Shown one piece after another: positions 60,101-64,000 of a stretch of 64,000 nucleotides of DNA. The stretch covers positions 2,231,501 to 2,295,500 of the forward strand of contig NC_064035.1 in assembly GCF_932526225.1 (NCBI RefSeq). Direction: 5' to 3'. How positions within the stretch are numbered: the stretch's first letter is position 1; every line of letters begins with the position of its first letter. Both the position numbers and the translations under genes were made by a program. The notes under the pieces are model-generated. The model did no database searches and was not told the DNA's origin. It saw only the letters and a list, made by a program, of their open reading frames with translations. Source of the stretch: Nematostella vectensis (Eukaryota > Cnidaria > Anthozoa > Actiniaria > Edwardsiidae).

Positions 60101-63100
60101 TTACCTGTACAGCTTGGTGTCTCCCCTGTATTTTTCTTCCGCTTCCTCGTCTGAGATAAGAGATGGCTTTTCTCCCAGGCCCAGGTTCCTACCAGCTTTC
60201 AACAATCTCCGAATGGCCATCACATCTTCGTCGGACGACATCTTTTTTATATCGTTAAGGTCTAAAGTGGCTGAAATAGAAAACGAGAGCATATGAGCGA
60301 AAAGCGACGAATTAAATTGTATTCGTATCTCGTATTCGTGTCGGATTTCGTCTCGCGTATTACTCTCGGTTTTCCTATTCACGTGTACATTTGTACTGCG
60401 TAATAATCGTATCGTGCATTTGTGTAGCCGACTCGATTTCTCGTATTCATCTCCGAGATTCGTCTCGCGTGTCCGTGTGGAATAATTATGGTATACCAAG
60501 TATTCGTGTCAATATTCGTATTACGACTCGTACGCGTACCGGGTAATCGTATAAAGAGGGGGACGTGAGGGTTTGCGGTGATGCGGTTTTGCCTTAAATC
60601 TGGCGCGGTTTTTCGTATTTTATTCCGCATTGCGGTTTCTCTAGACTGCGCGGTTTACGGTTATTGACTTATTTTGACGGTTTTGCGGTTTTTGGCGTTT
60701 TTCTGATGGGTGAGAAAAAAATGCTACGGCTAGATGTCACCAGTTTGCGCCGTGCGGATAAAATTAGTTTTACTTTATTTGTTTTGACAATTAAACTTGA
60801 CTTTAAACAAAATAAAACTTTAGTTTTTAAATAGTCATTTGCGAAAAAGATAAAGACCTTATCGTAGCTTCAAGTCTTACCGTAGCTTCAACCAAAATTG
60901 GCCTTTTCCGAGTAAAATAAATTAAACTTCTACCAGGGCCGTAGCAGGGAGTGGGGCATTGGGGGCACGTGCCCCCCTCCCCTCCCCCCAAATATTTTCA
61001 AAGATTATAAGCGTGGCTGTGCCTCCACAACTTTCTTGATGTTTCTGTTCCGTGCCCCTATATATTTTGAGGCCTGCTACGGCTCTGTCTTCAAAAATAG
61101 CCAGGAGATATTTGTTACTTACAGACGAATTTGACGTGCGCTCTTCCCGCTCTCTCACCATCTTTAATATCGTTTGCAAGCTCACTCGCCTAGAAAATGT
61201 CAAGTTGTCGGATTAAGAAAGTGGCTCCATAGCTAAAAATAGAAGACCCGTGGTCAACGACTGGTCAACCCTACATTGGGGACTGAAAATTCCTCGTAGA
61301 CTTCAAGGATAAGGGCACTGTCAAGGATAAGGGTACTGTCGTTCATCGCACTTTAGTCGCCTGTATTCGGGGATGTAACAGAACCGTTGGAGACGCTGAC
61401 CCGTGGTACAATTTTCAGTCTAACAACTATTCCAATATACGCTGGACGGTAAAGGCGTGTACCACTCATCGTATTTTATAGCCGTTGGTTTTTTATCTCT
61501 AGTAATACTTACCGCAAGCCGCTCGTACTTGTTTGCCTTACTGCCGATGATCGCATAGATGTTAAAGCTATTGCTAACCAGAACGAAGCAATCATCGCAA
61601 GTGAGAGACTCTCCTGCAACAGCAACCTACAACACAGAGAAGGGATGATCAGCAAGCGCAACCTACAACACAGAGAAGGGTTGATCAGCAAGCGCAACCT
61701 ACTACACAGAGAAGGGTTGATCAGCAAGCGCAACCTACAACACAGAGAAAGGTTGATCAGCAAGCGCAACCTACAACACAGAGAAGGGATGATCAGCAAG
61801 CGCAACCTACAACACAGAGAAGGGATGATCAGCAAGCGCAACCTACAACACAGAGAAGGGATGATCAGCAAGCGCAACCTACAACACAAAGAAGGGATGA
61901 TCAGCAAGCGCAACCTACAACACAGAGAAGGGATGATCAGCAAGCGCAACCTACAACACAAAGAAGGGTTGATCAGCAAGCGCAACCTACTACACAGAGA
62001 AGGGTTGATCAGCAAGCGCAACCTACAACACAGAGAAAGGTTTGTCAGCAAGCGCAACCTACAACACAGAGAAGGGTTGATCAGCAAGCGCAACCTACAA
62101 CACAGAGAAGGGTTGATCAGCAAGCGCAACCTACAACACAGAGAAGGGTTGATCAGCAAGCGCAACCTACTACACAGAGAAGGGTTGATCAGCAAGCGCA
62201 ACCTACAACACAGAGAAAGGTTGATCAGCAAGCGCAACCTACAACACAGAGAAGGGTTGATCAGCAAGCGCGACCTACAACACAGAGAAAGGTTTGTCAG
62301 CAAGCGCAACCTACAACACAGAGAAGGGATGATCAGCAAGCGCAACCTACAACACAGAGAAGGGATGATCAGCAAGCGCAACCTACAACACAGAGAAGGG
62401 ATGATCAGCAAGCGCAACCTACAACACAAAGAAGGGATGATCAGCAAGCGCAACCTACAACACAGAGAAGGGATGATCAGCAAGCGCAACCTACAACACA
62501 AAGAAGGGTTGATCAGCAAGCGCAACCTACAACACAGAGAAGGGTTGATCAGCAAGCGCAACCTACTACACAGAGAAGGGCTGATCAGCAAGCGCAACCT
62601 ACAACACAGAGAAAGGTTTGTCAGCAAGCGCAACCTACAACACAGAGAAGGGTTGATCAGCAAGCGCAACCTACTACACAGAGAAGGGTTGATCAGCAAG
62701 CGCAACCTACAACACAGAGAAGGGTTGATCAGCAAGCGCGACCTACAACACAGAGAAAGGTTTGTCAGCAAGCGCAACCTACAACACAGAGAAGGGTTGA
62801 TCAGCAAGCGCAACCTACAACACAGAGAAAGGTTGATCAGCAAGCGCAACCTACAACACAGAGAAGGGTTGATCAGCAAGCGCGACCTACAACACAGAGA
62901 AAGGTTGATCAGGAAGCGCAACCTACAACACAGAGAAATGTTGATCAGCAAGCGCAACCTACAACACAGAGAAGGGTTGATCAGCAAGCGCAACCTACAA
63001 CACAAACAAAGGTTGATCAGCAAGCGCAACCTACAACACAGAGAAGGGATGATCAGCAAGCGCAACCTACTACACAGAGAAGGGTTGATCAGTAAGCGCA

Positions 63101-63693
63101 ACCTACAACACAGAGAAGGGATGATCAGCAAGCGCAACCTACAACACAGAGAAGGGATGATCAGCAAGCGCAACCTACAACACAGAGAAGGGTTGATCAG
63201 CAAGCGCAACCTACAACACAAAGAAAGGTTGATCAGCAAGCGCAACCTACAACACAGAGAAAGGTTGATCAGGAAGCGCAACCTACAACACAGAGAAATG
63301 TTGATCAGCAAGCGCAACCTACAACACAGAGAAGGGTTGATCAGCAAGCGCAACCTACAACACAGACAAAGGTTGATCAGCAAGCGCAACCTACAACACA
63401 GAGAAGGGATGATCAGCAAGCGCAACCTACTACACAGAGAAGGGTTGATCAGTAAGCGCAACCTACAACAGCAAAGATAGGTTAATCAGCAAGCTCAACC
63501 TACAACACAGACAAAGGTTGATCAGCAAGAAACAGTTGATCCAAGCACCGGAAAATATTGTTTTTCTTGATATGTTGCTTATACCTCTTTGGCTTTGGTT
63601 TTTCGTTTTCCCTTAATAAGCCATAACTCAGTCGGATCTTTCGGTAGCGAATCGACATTCTTCAAGGCGCTTTCCACGCCGCCAGTCCTCCAT
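51138..63693 (-). CDS. villin-type actin-binding protein, 3' fifteen exons (5' end outside window)
   Basis: Exons read from the right: 63693-63585, 61626-61513, 61189-61123, 60270-60105, 58872-58800, 58491-58390, 58107-57954, 57409-57159, 57078-56989, 56791-56633, 56218-55970, 55787-55587, 55177-54986, 53030-52923 and 51251-51138. All phases agree, giving 715 residues plus a partial codon. Order: end of gelsolin repeat 1 (TGGVESALKNVD), repeat 2 (DDCFVLVSNSFNIYAIIGSK), repeat 3 (DCFILVTPDGNVYVWKGR), repeat 4 (GFYRVTDGGKVQC), repeat 5 (DTFVLINNSSTIIWKGKG), repeat 6 (DDVMFVDLGDHIYMWVGE). The C-terminus is a villin headpiece (EYLEDHEFKELFGMSKGDF, ending KDKGLF). Villins cap, sever and bundle actin filaments under calcium control; the headpiece is the extra F-actin site. 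The headpiece rules out plain gelsolin. Villin, advillin or villin-like cannot be separated here. The linker between repeat 6 and the headpiece contains a charged helix (SIEEMKELQEEVNKQIDL). Several introns hold tandem arrays. Confidence 0.92.
51341..52898. repeat. 20-bp minisatellite, about 77 units, in the last villin-like intron
   Basis: The unit is ACCCAATGCCTTATCACCCT, with TGTC or TGCC and TTAT, TTGT or TCAT variants. Every 60-base step from 51361 to 52681 begins in the same phase, so no indel is seen over more than 65 units. Frames stay open for hundreds of codons on the plus strand because of the composition (period 60 bp, 20 codons). They are not genes: the array lies between the last two exons of the villin-like gene on the other strand. 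Confidence 0.97.
53259..54919. mobile_element. ~1.66-kb non-autonomous DNA transposon in a villin-like intron
   Basis: GATAAGAGAGGGACACTTTG at 53259 is inverted as the sequence ending CCTCTCTTATC at 54919. Similarity continues imperfectly for about 130 bp inwards: GGTATT, CGCGCGCAC, CCAATCAG and CAAATGTCCCACAAA are matched in order. The interior holds no transposase frame. A younger element copy (54190-54437) is nested inside. It fills most of the intron between 53030 and 54986. Confidence 0.7.
54190..54437. mobile_element. second, 5'-truncated copy of the 33685-34045 element
   Basis: TTTTAGCGATTTTTATCGCT, ATAAGTGGATTTGTTCG and TCAAGCCTTGAGATTTTC occur in the same order as in the 361-bp element. 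It ends GTTGGCAGGTATG at 54437, one base off the other copy's terminal repeat. The left terminal repeat is missing. Confidence 0.8.
55286..55340. repeat. 24-bp direct duplication in a villin-like intron
   Basis: TTTCGACATTGGATACATAC followed by AAC occurs twice in direct succession (separated by one repeat length) between the exons 54986-55177 and 55587-55787. Confidence 0.9.
57568..57870. repeat. 35-bp tandem repeat, about 8-9 units, in a villin-like intron
   Basis: Units contain CAAGGATCAGAGTTATTCA then AAGTATACCATCATT. Variants are CAAGCCTCAG, CATTACAAG or CATTTCAAG, and AGAGTATACTATC. It lies between the exons 57159-57409 and 57954-58107. Confidence 0.93.
58873..59140. repeat. ~64-bp tandem repeat containing the 3' splice site of a villin-like exon
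   Basis: On the minus strand each unit contains CTATTTGCCCTGTTTATGCAG or close variants (CTGTCTATTCAG), followed by GGTGTC-like sequence. Acceptor AGs lie next to 58872 (the exon border), 58936, 59000, 59054 and 59118. The first unit runs straight into the exon that starts at 58872. Hand counting puts only the farthest acceptor (59118, +246 bp) in frame with the exon. That frame is open through the array, so its use would add 82 residues. Confidence 0.85.
59258..59398. repeat. 57-bp tandem repeat, about 2.5 units
   Basis: ATTTGAAAGACAGAGAGTGT and GTTACCCCGAGCTGTTGAG recur at about 59258, 59315 and 59372. The last unit is partial. In the villin-like intron left of exon 60105-60270. Confidence 0.92.
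59443..60070. mobile_element. inverted-repeat element with an amplified 36-bp subterminal repeat
   Basis: The left end GTGCACACTAGCAACATAAC is imperfectly inverted at the right end (TATGTCGCTACTGTGCG, ending 60070). Next to the left end a 36-bp unit (GCCCGACATAACGACATGGG plus CGCGTGCACTATGTTA) is repeated about 13 times. CGCGTG and CGCGCG forms often alternate, giving a 72-bp period. One inverted copy follows a short hairpin loop at about 59940-60050. I infer a MITE-like element whose subterminal repeat expanded. It ends about 35 bp from the exon donor at 60105. Confidence 0.65.
60934..61087. mobile_element. 154-bp MITE-like element in a villin-like intron
   Basis: CAGGGCCGTAGCAGG at 60934-60948 is inverted with one mismatch as CCTGCTACGGCTCTG at 61073-61087. 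The interior has a C-run and TGCCTCCACAACTTTCTTGA. A related copy in the opposite orientation is at 26525-26655. Its right end is 36 bp from the exon 61123-61189. Confidence 0.75.
61622..63470. repeat. 36-bp minisatellite, about 51 units, containing the 3' splice site of a villin-like exon
   Basis: The unit is ACACAGAGAAGGGTTGATCA plus GCAAGCGCAACCTACA. The register holds every 180 bp from 61681 to 63301, so no indel is seen. Degenerate units continue to about 63530. On the minus strand each unit reads CCCTTCTCTGTGTTGTAG then GTTGCGCTTGC. The unit touching exon 61626-61513 supplies that exon's acceptor (TTGTAG then GTTGCTGTTGC). In the gene's frame each extra unit would read twelve codons ending in TAG. 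Frames in other phases are open for more than 600 codons on both strands but are not the gene frame. The array fills most of the intron between 61626 and 63585. Confidence 0.95.
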
Positions 63694-64000
63694 CTGTCAA
63701 CAAAAACAGTTATATTACATCAAAGATGAAGATTCGGCGGTGATCCAAAAATGTGCAAAGTACAATGTATTGTAGTGGCGTAATAAGCCATAAATCTTTT
63801 CCATTTCCATTAGCCCGAGTATCAGGCGATTTTTTGCTTCCCGGTATATACTTCAAAGGAAAAGCTAAAAGGGCCTGACCCTCGGACTACGTTGCCATCC
63901 ACTCTGTCAAACTTGAGTTAGTTGATCCTACTTTTTTCATGCATGGTTTCCCTCACTTTCAAACCCGTTAGTGGTGTGCGCGCGCCTCAATATTAGCGGA
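63694..64000 (-). other. intron of the villin-like gene, to the window edge
   Basis: No coding exon was recognised right of 63693. The exon there begins with the last base of a codon, so the missing part of gelsolin repeat 1 and the start codon lie beyond the window. Confidence 0.5.

Overview
This is a stretch of animal (metazoan) nuclear DNA. The evidence is multi-exon genes with GT-AG introns, three animal protein families, and very repeat-rich non-coding DNA with many short fold-back elements. I infer an early-branching animal, most likely a cnidarian such as a sea anemone. That rests on the style of the genes and repeats, not on a diagnostic marker.

Layout. (1) 1.5-4.4 kb, plus strand: the 3' part of an unrecognised gene for a polar, largely disordered protein. 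(2) 5.7-26 kb: a gene-poor block of tandem arrays with 28-, 13-, 144-, 100/108- and 12-bp units. A 6.5-kb insertion splits the 144-bp satellite. Broken GPCR and protein-kinase fragments lie here. (3) 29.4-33.4 kb, plus: a complete BAHD1-like chromatin gene, six coding exons. (4) 36.0-50.3 kb, plus: a complete ANKLE2-like gene, nine coding exons. Its second intron holds about 8.6 kb of a 43-bp repeat. (5) 63.7-51.1 kb, minus: the 3' fifteen exons of a villin-type gene (gelsolin repeats plus headpiece), running off the right edge and ending tail-to-tail with ANKLE2. Several of its introns hold minisatellites.

Tandem arrays cover roughly 45% of the window by hand count. Several keep their unit length almost without indels: about 202 units of 28 bp, 200 of 43 bp, 51 of 36 bp and 77 of 20 bp. 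The most notable observation is that two villin introns end inside a minisatellite whose every unit repeats the 3' splice site. In one of them each unit also carries an in-frame stop. In ANKLE2 a 51-bp duplication repeats an exon end with its 5' splice site.

The three recognised genes have unrelated cellular jobs: chromatin silencing, nuclear envelope reassembly and actin bundling. No operon or pathway links them. Exon borders were deduced by eye from reading frame, homology and splice consensus. No RNA genes, CRISPR arrays or origins were recognised.
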